Shown: in pieces, positions 26,467 to 35,367 of the stretch
Position numbering within the stretch: the stretch's first letter is position 1
Layout: the number at the start of each line of letters is the position of its first letter
Assembly: GCF_001274895.1 (NCBI RefSeq)
Contig: NZ_CP006841.1
Location: 372,001 to 436,000 of the forward strand
Direction: 5' to 3'
Length of the DNA stretch: 64,000 bases
Source: Corynebacterium lactis RW2-5
Lineage (GTDB): Bacteria > Actinomycetota > Actinomycetes > Mycobacteriales > Mycobacteriaceae
Position numbers and translations under genes: made by a program
The notes under the pieces: model-generated
Databases searched by the model: none
The model's input: only the letters and a program-made list of their open reading frames with translations
Told to the model about the DNA's origin: nothing

Positions 26467-26961
26467 ATGCCGTCGTGGAGAATGTCCCTGGCGGGCTGGC
26501 CGCGCAGGCTGCGGCAACTGATCCTGTTCCTCCTGATCTGCTTGATGGTGTCGTGCGCCGGGATGATTGTCGGCAGTTTCCTCAACGACCGGGCTATCAA
26601 CGCGAACATGGGTGAGGCCATCGCGAATGTGCGCTCGGTGGAGCTGCTGCGCACCACGGTGGACTTCGTCGACGACAACGGTGACTTCCAGTCCCCGCCG
26701 ACGGGGTTGCTCTACCCGGTCGGCCTCGAGGAGGGACAGCGCGTGCGGGTTGAGTACGACCGCCTGGACCCGAATGTCGTGCGCGTGGCCGGGCGGGCGT
26801 GGACGTTGTCGATCATTCCCGCTGGCAGCATCGCTGTCGTAGGTCTGCTGGTCGCGGCGCCGCTGTGGTGGCTGTCGGTGCGCGCAACCTTGCGTTCACG
26901 AAGAACTTCCGAAAAGGTCAACGGCGGGTCACCGGAGCTTCGAAACGAGTTGGAAAACTAG
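26467..26961 (+). CDS. DUF3592-type membrane protein
   Basis: A 164-residue protein with two membrane helices (LILFLLICLMVSCAGMIVGSFL near the start and IIPAGSIAVVGLLVAAPLWWL near 120) and an extracytoplasmic beta-rich segment between them (VRSVELLRTTVDFVDDNGDFQSPPTGLLYPVGLEEGQRVRVEYD). This is the DUF3592 layout. A homologue sits at the same place, between menD and mgtA, in Mycobacterium tuberculosis (Rv0556). Good ribosome-binding site (GGAGGGAGG). Function unknown. Confidence 0.8.
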   Translation: MPSWRMSLAGWPRRLRQLILFLLICLMVSCAGMIVGSFLNDRAINANMGEAIANVRSVELLRTTVDFVDDNGDFQSPPTGLLYPVGLEEGQRVRVEYDRLDPNVVRVAGRAWTLSIIPAGSIAVVGLLVAAPLWWLSVRATLRSRRTSEKVNGGSPELRNELEN

Positions 26962-26965
26962 CACC

Positions 26966-28228
26966 ATGCGCGTTGCCATCATTGCCGAGAGTTTCCTGCC
27001 GAACATCAACGGAGTGACAAACTCCGTGCTCCGGGTGCTCGAGCACCTGCGCGAAAATGGGCACGAGGCCCTGGTTATCGCGCCGGGCGCCCGGGACTGG
27101 CAGGAGGAGGCCGAGTTTTACTGCGGCTACCGCATCGAGCGCGTTCCCACGGTGATGGTTCCGCTTATTGATTCGCTGCCGATTGGCGTACCTCACGGCA
27201 AGGTCGCGGTGGCGCTGGCGAAGTTCAAGCCGGACGTGGTACACCTGGCCTCCCCATTCGTGCTCGGAGGAGCGGGGGCGCTGACAGCGAAGGCGATGGG
27301 CATCCCGGTGGTGGCGGTCTACCAGACCGATGTTGCGGGCTTCGCCAAGAACTACAAGCTCGCCGGGTTGTCGACCGCGGCGTGGTCGTGGACGCGCGTG
27401 ATTCACAACGCGTGTGCGCGCACCCTGGCGCCGTCGTCACCGACTATTGAAGATCTGCGCAGCCACCGCATCCGCCACGTCCATCGCTGGGGTCGCGGTG
27501 TCGACGCGGTCCGCTTTACTCCGACGAAGCGCAACGGCAACCTGCGCCGTAAGTGGAGCCCGCAGGGCAAGTTCATCGTCGGCTACGTCGGGCGCCTCGC
27601 CGCGGAGAAGTCCGTGGAGCGACTAGCTGTGCTGCGCCACCGCGAGGACATCCAGCTGGTCATCGTCGGCGACGGCCCGGAGCGGCCACACCTGGAAAAG
27701 CTCATGCCCGAGGCCGTCTTCACCGGCCAGCTCACCGGCGACGATCTCGCCGAGGCCTTCGCCAGCCTCGACGTATTCGTCCACACCGGTGACTTCGAAA
27801 CCTTCTGCCAGGCTGTCCAGGAAGCCCACGCGTCCGGTGTCCCGGCCATCGCCCCCAACGCCGGTGGCCCCCGCGACCTCATCACCAATGGAGTCAACGG
27901 GCGACTGCTCGAGCCTTCCTCCTTCGCCCGTGATCTTCCGGCCGCCGTGGATTCCCTCCTGCTTGCCGACGATGTCCTTGCCCGCAAGCAGCTCCGCACC
28001 CGATGCAGGGAGACGGTGGCCGAGCGTACGTGGACCGCACTCTGCGAGGAATTGTTGCGTCATTACGAGGCGGTCTCTGGTGTCTCGGCAGCTCCGGTCG
28101 TAACGGCCGCTCCAGCGCAGCGACACCCTGCGTCCGCGATGTCTTCTGCCGCCTCTATGCAGTCCTCCAAATCCCCTGCGGTGTCCCACGGTAAGGTGAC
28201 GGACGCGCAGCGGAAGACCGTCGCGTAA
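26966..28228 (+). CDS. mgtA: GDP-mannose-dependent alpha-mannosyltransferase MgtA
   Basis: A 420-residue GT-B glycosyltransferase of family GT4. N-terminal [26 protein letters not shown] is the acceptor-side loop; the donor-side motif E(x7)E is ETFCQAVQE, followed by [18 protein letters not shown]. By position (after menD and DUF3592, before menG) it equals Rv0557 and the corynebacterial MgtA, which puts mannose on a glucuronyl diacylglycerol anchor, the start of the LM-B lipoglycan. It starts four bases after the previous stop. The last 40 residues are low-complexity (Ala/Ser/Pro). Confidence 0.87.
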   Translation: MRVAIIAESFLPNINGVTNSVLRVLEHLRENGHEALVIAPGARDWQEEAEFYCGYRIERVPTVMVPLIDSLPIGVPHGKVAVALAKFKPDVVHLASPFVLGGAGALTAKAMGIPVVAVYQTDVAGFAKNYKLAGLSTAAWSWTRVIHNACARTLAPSSPTIEDLRSHRIRHVHRWGRGVDAVRFTPTKRNGNLRRKWSPQGKFIVGYVGRLAAEKSVERLAVLRHREDIQLVIVGDGPERPHLEKLMPEAVFTGQLTGDDLAEAFASLDVFVHTGDFETFCQAVQEAHASGVPAIAPNAGGPRDLITNGVNGRLLEPSSFARDLPAAVDSLLLADDVLARKQLRTRCRETVAERTWTALCEELLRHYEAVSGVSAAPVVTAAPAQRHPASAMSSAASMQSSKSPAVSHGKVTDAQRKTVA

Positions 28229-28238
28229 TCTGGAGTCC

Positions 28239-28928
28239 GTGTCTAGGGCTGATTTAACAAAGAACCCGCGCGATGTCGCCTCGATGTTCGATGGTGTGGG
28301 CAAGAATTACGACATCACCAATACCGTTCTCACTGGCGGCATTGACCACTACTGGCGTGTTCGTACGGCGAAGCGCCTGAATCTTCAGCCCGGCCAGAAG
28401 GCTCTCGACCTGGCAGCTGGAACCGCGGTGTCGACTGTCGAGCTAACTAAGTCCGGCGCCTATGTCGTCGCCTGCGACTTCTCCCGCGGAATGCTCAAGG
28501 CCGGTGCGCACCGCGATGTGCCAAAGGTCTGCGGCGACGGTATGCAGCTTCCTTTCCCGGACAACACCTTTGACTCGGTGACCATCAGTTTCGGCTTGCG
28601 CAACATTGTCGACTACAAGGCCGGGCTGGCTGAGCTGGCGCGGGTGACCAAACCCGGCGGTCAGCTGACAGTGTGTGAATTCTCCACTCCTGTGGTTCCG
28701 GTTTTCAGTACCTTCTACAAGGAGTACCTGATGCGGGCTCTGCCGCAGATTGCGAAGGTCGTCTCCTCGAATCCAGAGGCCTACGTATACCTGGCGGAGT
28801 CCATTCGCGCATGGCCGAACCAGGCCGAGCTGGCCCGTGATATCAATGCCTCCGGATGGGTTGATGCCGGGTGGCAAAACCTTACCTTTGGCATCGCTGC
28901 GCTGCACTCGGCAACCAAACCCGCCTGA
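28239..28928 (+). CDS. menG: Demethylmenaquinone methyltransferase MenG (UbiE family)
   Basis: A 229-residue SAM-dependent methyltransferase for the last carbon step of menaquinone. Marks: [16 protein letters not shown] (UbiE opening), [15 protein letters not shown] (SAM motif I), [28 protein letters not shown] (UbiE signature) and [16 protein letters not shown]. Start GTG 28239, ten bases after mgtA. Confidence 0.95.
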   Translation: MSRADLTKNPRDVASMFDGVGKNYDITNTVLTGGIDHYWRVRTAKRLNLQPGQKALDLAAGTAVSTVELTKSGAYVVACDFSRGMLKAGAHRDVPKVCGDGMQLPFPDNTFDSVTISFGLRNIVDYKAGLAELARVTKPGGQLTVCEFSTPVVPVFSTFYKEYLMRALPQIAKVVSSNPEAYVYLAESIRAWPNQAELARDINASGWVDAGWQNLTFGIAALHSATKPA

Positions 28929-28935
28929 GCCACAA

Positions 28936-30318
28936 TTACGCCCAGGGTTTACGCCCGGCGATGCCGTCAAATCCCAGCGATGCCCGGCCCGCAGCCTTCC
29001 ACAATCGCGCCACGGCATCTCGGTCCTCCTCAGCGACCAGGTTGCCCATCAGTCGCGCAGCCACACCCATGAGCGGCTCGCCCCACGGGGCGCCAATTGT
29101 CATCGGGCCAACCGCGGGCAGGAACTTCGGGTAGGTCAGCGTCAGCGCGAGTTTTCTCGCCAACGAGAATCCCTCCCCGTAGTGTCGCTGCAGCAGTGCT
29201 GGCCAGGCATGCGTCAGGCCGTCTCGGCCCGCGCCAATCGCGCTGATCAGCTCAACCGCCAGCCGCGCGGATTCCATTCCGTAGTCGATGCCTTCGCCGT
29301 TGAGCGGATTGACTAGGCATGCGGCATCACCGAGCAGTGCCCAGTTGGACCCTGCCACATTCGACACCGCGCCGCCCATCGGCAGCAGCGCAGAGGTCAC
29401 CATCTCGGGTTCGCCCATGGACCATGCCCCGCGCACCTGCCCGTGGTAGTCGCGCAGCAGCTTCTTTACGTTCGCCCGCGCGGGACGCGATGCCGTCGCA
29501 AGTGCGCCGCACCCCAGGTTTGCGCGACCGTCGCCAAGCGGGAAGATCCAGCCATAGCCTGGGTGGGTCTGCCCGTCGGCGCCCCGCAGCTCCAGGTGGG
29601 AGTGGATCCACTCATCATCCGCGCCCGCTGACGCGTCGGCACGCACGTCCACATAGGATCGCGCCGCCACCCCGAATACACTGTCACGATGCCAGGTCCG
29701 CCCCAATTGCTTGCCGACGACACTTCGGACCCCATCGGCCACCAGCAGCCAGCGAGTCCGGATGTGGTGCGTCGAGGTTTCGTCGCCGGGCTTTACGGTG
29801 ACCCCTGTGACGCCCGGCACTCCTGCGCCGGCACCCGCCTTGCTGATGCTGCCGCGCTCCACGCCAACGACGGGCACGCCGTCGAAAACCTTCGCACCCG
29901 CCTCGCGCGCGGCATCTAGGAGAAACGCGTCCAGTTCGGTGCGCGGCATGGCTGAGCCCTCGGAGGGGAAGGGCCCGCTCGGCCACAGCGCGGTGATCGA
30001 GCCTCCGAAACCGTGCAGCTTCAGCCCGCGATTACGGGTGCGGCCGAGGATGGCGTCGGCAAGCCCTAGGCGGCGGAGCTCCGCGATGGCGCGCGGCGTG
30101 AGGCCGTCCCCACAGGTCTTGTCGCGAGGAAAGACTTGAGAATCGAGCAAGACTACGTCGAGGCCCGCGCGGGCGGCGTGGATCGCGGCCGCGGAACCCG
30201 TAGGCCCTGCGCCGACAACCACTACCTCGGCGGAGGAGGGCAGCTGCGCTGAGGAATGGGCACTGCTCCTTGCGACGGGTTTCGGGGAGGGCACGCACTC
30301 GTTCGGGCTCGACATCAT
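28936..30318 (-). CDS. menJ: Geranylgeranyl-reductase-family FAD enzyme, MenJ
   Basis: A FAD-dependent reductase (about 460 residues) that saturates one isoprene unit of the menaquinone tail, as shown for Rv0561c of M. tuberculosis. FAD-binding motif VVVVGAGPTGSAAAIHAARAGLDVVLLDS, then PRDKTCGDGLTPRAI (typical of geranylgeranyl reductases) and LLGDAACLVNPLNGEGIDYGMESA (second FAD motif GD). The likely start is ATG 30318 (or the adjacent 30315), since TTATAC about 12 bases upstream suggests a leaderless message; the frame runs to 30366. Convergent with menG, divergent from the prenyl synthase. Confidence 0.9.
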   Translation of the reverse strand: MMSSPNECVPSPKPVARSSAHSSAQLPSSAEVVVVGAGPTGSAAAIHAARAGLDVVLLDSQVFPRDKTCGDGLTPRAIAELRRLGLADAILGRTRNRGLKLHGFGGSITALWPSGPFPSEGSAMPRTELDAFLLDAAREAGAKVFDGVPVVGVERGSISKAGAGAGVPGVTGVTVKPGDETSTHHIRTRWLLVADGVRSVVGKQLGRTWHRDSVFGVAARSYVDVRADASAGADDEWIHSHLELRGADGQTHPGYGWIFPLGDGRANLGCGALATASRPARANVKKLLRDYHGQVRGAWSMGEPEMVTSALLPMGGAVSNVAGSNWALLGDAACLVNPLNGEGIDYGMESARLAVELISAIGAGRDGLTHAWPALLQRHYGEGFSLARKLALTLTYPKFLPAVGPMTIGAPWGEPLMGVAARLMGNLVAEEDRDAVARLWKAAGRASLGFDGIAGRKPWA

Positions 30319-30438
30319 TGCCCCAGCGTATAACGTTGCGTTGCTAAATATGGGAACTGGCCCCATAGCAACTATGCTCGTAGGGTATCTTCATTTAGCA
30401 GATTCTTATCATTTAGACGTGGGTTAGGCAGGACTCGA

Positions 30439-31494
30439 ATGCGTACTGGAGACTACTCCGGGCTTGGTTCCGGAAGTGCTCAGGGCACTGGTGCAGAGAA
30501 AAGCGCCGGTTCTTTCTTCGTTGACGAGGCGCTGGAGGCCGCGATCACCGAAGGAATGCGCAAGAGCGAAGAGCTCCTGATTAACGAGCTGGACCAGGGC
30601 GAGGAGTTCCTCGTCGAGCGAGTTTCGCATCTCGCGAAGGCCGGCGGGAAGCGCTTCCGCCCCATGTTTACAATGCTGGCCGCGCAATTCGGTGAAAACC
30701 CGAAGTCCGAGAACGTCATCACCGCCGCGACCGTGCTGGAGATGACGCACCTGGCGACCCTCTATCACGACGACGTGATGGACGAGGCCGACAAGCGCCG
30801 CGGTGTCGACTCCGCTAACTCCCGCTGGGACAATACCGTGGCGATTCTGGCGGGCGACTACCTCTTCGCCACCGCGTCCCGGCTTCTGTCGCGTCTGGGT
30901 TCGGAGACTGTTGCCCACTTCGCCGAGACCTTCGGCGTGCTGGTCACGGGCCAGATGCGCGAATGTCTTGATGATTCCGATCTGCAGATTGAGCAGCGTA
31001 TCGACCGTTACATCAAGGTCATCTCGGAGAAGACCGGCGTACTGATTGCGTCGGCCGGCTACCTCGGCGCGCTGCACGCGGGAGCAAGCGAAAACGTCAC
31101 TGCCGCGTTGCGCCGCTACGGCGAGCTGATTGGCATCATCTTCCAGATTGTCGACGACATCATCGACATCTCCTCCAACACCGATCAGTCCGGCAAGACC
31201 CCGGGCACGGATCTTCGCGAAGGCGTGTTCACCCTGCCGGTCCTCTACGCCCTCCAGGAGGACAGCCCCGCCGCCGCCCGCCTACGCGAGCTTCTCGTGG
31301 GCCCTATCACCGATGATGCGCTTGTCGACGAGGCCCTCGACCTCCTTGCGCAAACCAAGGGCGTTGAGCGTGCGCTGGACATGGTCCGCGGGTTGCTCGA
31401 GGAGTCGGATCAGGTCATTGCCGAGCTCCCCGATGGGGCGGCGAAGGAGTCCTTGCGCCAGGTGGCGCGTTACACCGTTGAGCGTGTGGGGTAG
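30439..31494 (+). CDS. Polyprenyl diphosphate synthase (menaquinone side chain)
   Basis: A 351-residue trans-prenyltransferase. First aspartate-rich motif DDVMDEADKRRG, second DDIIDISSNTDQSGKTPGTDLREG, and GGKRFRP near residue 72. It makes the long isoprenoid chain used by menA for menaquinone; the syntenic M. tuberculosis gene is grcC1 (Rv0562). ATG 30439 is chosen by the start of the frame; a GCAGGAC-like weak site precedes it. Last core gene before the tRNA-Tyr and the island. Confidence 0.92.
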   Translation: MRTGDYSGLGSGSAQGTGAEKSAGSFFVDEALEAAITEGMRKSEELLINELDQGEEFLVERVSHLAKAGGKRFRPMFTMLAAQFGENPKSENVITAATVLEMTHLATLYHDDVMDEADKRRGVDSANSRWDNTVAILAGDYLFATASRLLSRLGSETVAHFAETFGVLVTGQMRECLDDSDLQIEQRIDRYIKVISEKTGVLIASAGYLGALHAGASENVTAALRRYGELIGIIFQIVDDIIDISSNTDQSGKTPGTDLREGVFTLPVLYALQEDSPAAARLRELLVGPITDDALVDEALDLLAQTKGVERALDMVRGLLEESDQVIAELPDGAAKESLRQVARYTVERVG

Positions 31495-31693
31495 TTCAAG
31501 CCTCGGCCGGTGTAGTTGTGGCGTGCTTGGCGATTGTTGCTTTTAGTGTGCGTTGATCCTAGCGCGTGTCGTTTCTAGCGTGCGTCGTTTCCGAGTTGTG
31601 CCGCTGTCGTTTAGTTTATGCTTCCTGACCAGCCGATTTGCTTAGTTTGTTGCTTAGTGGGTAGCATTCCATTCGCACCGTTTAAGAGTGCAC

Positions 31694-31775
31694 GCCAGAT
31701 TGCCCGAGCGGCCAAAGGGAGCGGATTGTAAATCCGTCGGCATTGCCTACGTTGGTTCGAATCCATCATCTGGCA
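31694..31775 (+). tRNA. tRNA-Tyr (GTA)
   Basis: Acceptor GCCAGAT (31694-31700) pairs with ATCTGGC (31768-31774), discriminator A. Anticodon GTA within TTGTAAA; long variable arm; T-loop GGTTCGAATCC. CCA is not encoded. Confidence 0.95.
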
Positions 31776-31795
31776 CAGTTTTCCTTTTGAGGGAA

Positions 31796-31826
31796 GAAAG
31801 CGCCCGTCTTTTTGACGGGCGCTTTC
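31796..31826 (+). terminator. Terminator hairpin after tRNA-Tyr
   Basis: GAAAGCGCCCGTC (31796-31808) pairs perfectly with GACGGGCGCTTTC (31814-31826), 13 bp, with a TTTTT loop. It ends three bases before the left end of the insertion sequence. Confidence 0.85.
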
Positions 31827-31828
31827 GC

Positions 31829-31862
31829 GGGTTAAAGGACAAAAGTGGGTTAAAGGACAAAA
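31829..31862. repeat. Tandem 16-bp repeat at the IS left end
   Basis: GGGTTAAAGGACAAAA occurs at 31829-31844 and again at 31847-31862, separated by two bases. The first copy is part of the terminal inverted repeat. The duplication may be a transposase-binding site or a scar of two insertion ends. Confidence 0.75.
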
Positions 31863-31889
31863 TGTGTGTCTTTCCCGGGTGTGTCGAGG

Positions 31890-33075
31890 TTAGCTGACCC
31901 AACCTTTTTGGATGCCGAGGTTGTGCTGGTAGCCGGTGTCGATGGCGGTGTCGTATTCTGCTGGTGCACCGATGTCATTGGTAGTGGCTGTGGTGTCGTG
32001 GGCAATCAAGTCTGTTGCTGTGGTAAGTGCGTCTTGACCCCATCGTTGGTCCCTGGCGATTCGTATCGGATCGTCAGGGACTTCTGTGTGTAGGTACAGC
32101 CACCAATCAATTACGGTGCGTTGATGTGGTGTTGATAAGCCGCGGTGCCTGCGAGCGAGTTCTTTAATAGGTGCGTTGATGCCGCCTTCCAGGCTGTTTG
32201 TTGTTGCGGCCAGCCGGTCCGGGGCGATGGTCTCTGGTGCGGGTTGCAGGTAGGTAAACAGTAGGTTTCTGCGGTGTAGGGACAGCAGTGATTGGTAGGC
32301 GGCTCGTACGCGTTGGTGTGTGTACACCCTGGTGTATGCCCCGGTGACGGGGTCGCGGGTGGTGGTTTTCTCGTTCATCCACTCTTTGTAGGTGTGGCCG
32401 AAGTTGTGGAGGTGGGTGACCCATCTGGCTGCCTGGTCAAGGTCTGTGATGCGGGTGAGTTTTAGGGCCAGGTGGTAGATGGTTTTGCCGGCGTCGGTGC
32501 GGGGTTGGCTGGTGGTGTGGCGTCGGATGGGCGCGTTGGGCGTGGACGAGGCAGCGTTGGATGCGTGTGTCGGGCCAGCAGTGGTGGATTGCTGATTGTG
32601 CTCCTTGTCCGCCGTCTATGACTGCGATTAGTGGTGCGGCGAAGGGTCGGATGAGTTCGGTGTAGGCGGCGGTGGTTTCGCCTCTTGCCCAGGTCCAGTT
32701 GATGACGTGGGTGTCGTTGGCGGCGATGAGGAGGCATCCGCTTTTGAGGTAGGTGGCGTCGAGGAAGATTTGGTCGTGGATGCGCCAGGTGTCGATGGTG
32801 GGTGTGGGGATGATCCACCAGCACCACTGGAATCGATGATGCATGGTTTGTCGTGTCACGCCGTGTTTGGCCGCAATGGCTGACATTGATTGGGTGCCGG
32901 TTGCCCAGTTAATGAAGCATGCCATGGTGGCTGCGTTTTTGTTGTGTGTTTGGGTGCTGCGGGTAAAGGAGTGGCCGCAGTGCGTGCATCGCCAGCGGGT
33001 TGTTCCTTTGCTGGTGGTGCCGTTTTTCTTTGTGGTCTGGTTGCATAGTGGGCATCGGGGTCGGTTGGTGGTCAT
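31890..33075 (-). pseudogene. IS1249-type transposase, interrupted by one frameshift
   Basis: The N-terminal part (33075 down to about 32530) starts with a zinc ribbon (CPLCNQTTKK...CTHCGHSF) and a helix-turn-helix (MSAIAAKHGVTRQTMHHRFQ), then the first catalytic Asp (FLDATYLKSG) and second (VIDGGQG). After VHAQRA the frame turns to junk; skipping one base at the GGG of 32529-32531 restores RRHTTSQPRTDAGKTIYHLALKL and leads through EWMNEKTTTRDP into the C-terminal frame, with the last catalytic Glu in TNSLEGGINAPIKELARRHRG. One extra base therefore breaks a transposase of about 395 residues. A sequencing error, a natural mutation, or slippage are all possible. Confidence 0.8.
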
Positions 33076-33243
33076 TCCTCATATCCAACCGGCTGGGTGT
33101 TTAGCATAGGTGCGGTTGGACGTGTGGGATGGTGTGGTCAATAGCTTGTGGGGAGCTATTATCGCGTGGTTTGCAGACCCACTTTTCTTTACTAAGCCCT
33201 AACTCCAGTTTGTCGTTGACCCCCAAACTTACTACGCGCATGG

Positions 33244-33262
33244 TAAGTTGAGGCTTACCTAA
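33244..33262. promoter_or_regulatory. DtxR-like iron box upstream of mbtH/exporter operon
   Basis: On the minus strand TTAGGTAAGCCTCAACTTA, 15 of 19 matches to TTAGGTTAGCCTAACCTAA. A -35-like TTGACC lies at 33216-33221, so the box would cover the -10/+1 area. Iron-loaded DtxR would repress the operon starting at 33343. Confidence 0.8.
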
Positions 33263-33342
33263 GCTCACTCCGGTGGAAGTTTTCCGTTATACCGGTCGGT
33301 GAGCGATAGAGATAGATGACATTCGGCTAGGGAGTGTGTGTG

Positions 33343-33570
33343 GTGTCCAGTAACCCTTTTGATAATGAGGAAGGGACGTTTTTTGCCCTCGTGAATGACC
33401 AGGGGCAATACTCCCTCTGGCCGACCTTTGCCGCCGTCCCTTCAGGATGGAGTGTGGCATTAGGAAACTCTGACGAAGGTGAACCCGTCGGAGTATCTCG
33501 CAGCGACGCATTAGCTTACATCGAACAACGATGGACCACGTTACAGCCGGTCCGAAAGACAAGGGATTAA
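33343..33570 (+). CDS. MbtH-like NRPS partner protein (CchK-like)
   Basis: A 75-residue MbtH-family protein. Conserved core: NPFDNEEGTFFALVNDQGQYSLWPTFAAVPSGW, with the NxExQxSLWP and PxGW elements, then the C-terminal helix SRSDALAYIEQRW. MbtH proteins bind NRPS adenylation domains and are needed for their folding or activity. AGGGAG eight bases before GTG 33343 picks this start among several in-frame GTGs (33334, 33340). First gene behind a DtxR box; its client should be the NRPS encoded 5 kb downstream. Confidence 0.93.
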   Translation: MSSNPFDNEEGTFFALVNDQGQYSLWPTFAAVPSGWSVALGNSDEGEPVGVSRSDALAYIEQRWTTLQPVRKTRD

Positions 33571-35367
33571 TTGAGTGTTGTTCTCCCCACGGCGTCGCGT
33601 CGCGAGGCGAGCCGTGATGTGTGTGCGATACTGCGGAAGGATTGGAAGTCATCAGCTGCTGCAGTGACTTTCACTTTTGCCGGTGCGCTGCTGAGTTTGC
33701 TGCCGGTTCTGCTGTTGGCGCAGGTGATCGACGAGGTCGTCTCTGGCGACGCCATTTCCGGTTTTGGTTTTGTCATGTTCTGGGTGGCTCTGGCTATTGC
33801 CGGGTCGGCAGTAGTTTCCGGCCTCGCCGAAGCTTATACGGGGGTCACGATAGCTAGAGTTGTTGCTCGATTGCGCGAGCGGGCCGTGGCATCCGTGCTG
33901 AATCTTCCCCCGGCGACAGTTGCGCTGTTTGGGCGCGGTGAGATTTTGGGTCGGGTCGGCGCCGACATCGCAGTCCTGGTGGCTAGCGCTCGCAAGTCAG
34001 TTCCCTCAACGCTGAGCGCCTTAATGATGGTCATCGTGGCCAGCATGGGAATCGCTGGTGTCGATTGGCGCTTAGCCCTTGCTGGACTCACCGGCATCCC
34101 TTTCTATTATCTGGGGTTGCGTTGGTATCTTCCTCGATCAGCGCCGTTGTACCAGCGACAGCGAAGGCTTGAGTCCGGAGTCATCGGATCGCTGCAAAGC
34201 GCAATTGATGGTATTCGGACCGTGAGATCTCATCGCCTCGCCCCTGCCCGGAAAAGCGTCATTAGCTACCATGCGGCAGAATCGCGTGATACCTCTATCG
34301 CGTCATTTAGGGTCTTTTCGGGCTTGGTTGGTAGAGAGAATTTTGCCGAGTTCATGGGACTCTCCGCGCTCTCGGTGGTGGGCTGGTTGCTTTTCAAGAA
34401 TGGAGAAGTATCAGTGGGAGATATTGCTGCCGCTCTCATTCTCTTTCACCGTCAATTCGTGCCCATTGGAACAATTCTTTTCACTTTTGACGAGCTTCAG
34501 CGAAGTGGAGCTGCGTTGACCCGCATCGTGGGACTCACCCACTTTGTTCGTCATGACCCTCCGCGTCCACTATCCCAGCAATCAATCCCCACGCAGGCTC
34601 CGGTGTTGGATGTGCGAGGCCTGAACTATTCATATTCGGACGGCCCGAAAGTGTTGAAGGGCTTGGATTTTACGGTCGAAGCAGGTCAAACTGTGTGCCT
34701 CGTAGGTCGTTCAGGTGCTGGCAAGTCGACTGTCGCCGGAATATTGTCGGGAACCCTGGAGCTTGCAGAACGGGGTGTCATCACCGTCGATGGTCGAGAT
34801 GTCGTGGACATGTCCGACGAGGAACGCAGTGGGATGTTTTGCGTTGCCGCGCAGGAAAATTACGTCTTCTCAATGAGTGTGAGAGAAAACCTGCGGCTAG
34901 CGCAGGAGGCCGCCAGCGATGCTGAAATCTGGCACGCCTTACATCTCACTGGCGCGGATCAGTGGTGCGCCTCTTTACGTCATGAAGACAAACAGGGCTT
35001 AGACACAATGCTGGGGGAGGGGGGACTTCATATCGACGCCGTGGCAGCGCAACGGATGGCATTGGCCAGAGTGGCATTGTCGCGGGCTGGCGTCGTAATT
35101 CTTGATGAATCGACATCTGAAGGTGATGCTGAGCCCAATGACATGGAGGAAAGCCTTCACCCTTTTGGCATGACATTGGAGGATGCGGCACATGCGGCGT
35201 TGAGAGACCGGACCGCCATTGTGATTGCGCACCGACTCAGCCAAGCCAGATCTGCCGATCGCGTGCTGGTGATGGAACGAGGGGAAATTGTTGAAACTGG
35301 CTCCCACGATGAATTAATTGGGCAGCGAGGGGCATATGCAGACATGTGGGCGGCTTGGAATGTCTAA
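33571..35367 (+). CDS. ABC exporter subunit 1 (membrane + ATPase), degenerate signature
   Basis: A 598-residue half-transporter: six helices in residues 30-320, ATPase domain from about 345. Walker A GRSGAGKST (379-387), Q-loop AAQEN (426-430), Walker B with catalytic Glu VVILDEST (508-515), H-loop IAHR: all intact. But the place of LSGGQ reads LGEGGLHIDAVAAQR (481-495), so the signature is lost. It starts with TTG directly after the mbtH stop and overlaps the next gene by 8 bases. Its partner shows the opposite pattern, so the two should form a heterodimer with one working ATP site. Equivalent to the coelichelin-cluster ABC transporters CchG/CchI; a role in siderophore export is inferred. 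Confidence 0.88.
   Translation: MSVVLPTASRREASRDVCAILRKDWKSSAAAVTFTFAGALLSLLPVLLLAQVIDEVVSGDAISGFGFVMFWVALAIAGSAVVSGLAEAYTGVTIARVVARLRERAVASVLNLPPATVALFGRGEILGRVGADIAVLVASARKSVPSTLSALMMVIVASMGIAGVDWRLALAGLTGIPFYYLGLRWYLPRSAPLYQRQRRLESGVIGSLQSAIDGIRTVRSHRLAPARKSVISYHAAESRDTSIASFRVFSGLVGRENFAEFMGLSALSVVGWLLFKNGEVSVGDIAAALILFHRQFVPIGTILFTFDELQRSGAALTRIVGLTHFVRHDPPRPLSQQSIPTQAPVLDVRGLNYSYSDGPKVLKGLDFTVEAGQTVCLVGRSGAGKSTVAGILSGTLELAERGVITVDGRDVVDMSDEERSGMFCVAAQENYVFSMSVRENLRLAQEAASDAEIWHALHLTGADQWCASLRHEDKQGLDTMLGEGGLHIDAVAAQRMALARVALSRAGVVILDESTSEGDAEPNDMEESLHPFGMTLEDAAHAALRDRTAIVIAHRLSQARSADRVLVMERGEIVETGSHDELIGQRGAYADMWAAWNV

Larger units (their letters stand above)
31829..33199 (-). mobile_element. 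IS1249-like insertion sequence (frameshifted transposase)
   Basis: An element of about 1.37 kb. Its left end (GGGTTAAAGGACAAAAGTGGGT, 31829-31850) is related to the reverse complement of 33177-33199 (GGGCTTAGTAAAG-AAAAGTGGGT), giving imperfect terminal inverted repeats that end in a shared AAAAGTGGGT. Length and protein resemble IS1249, known from corynebacteria where it flanks an erm gene in a composite transposon. I see no clear target duplication. It forms the left border of the siderophore island. Confidence 0.7.
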
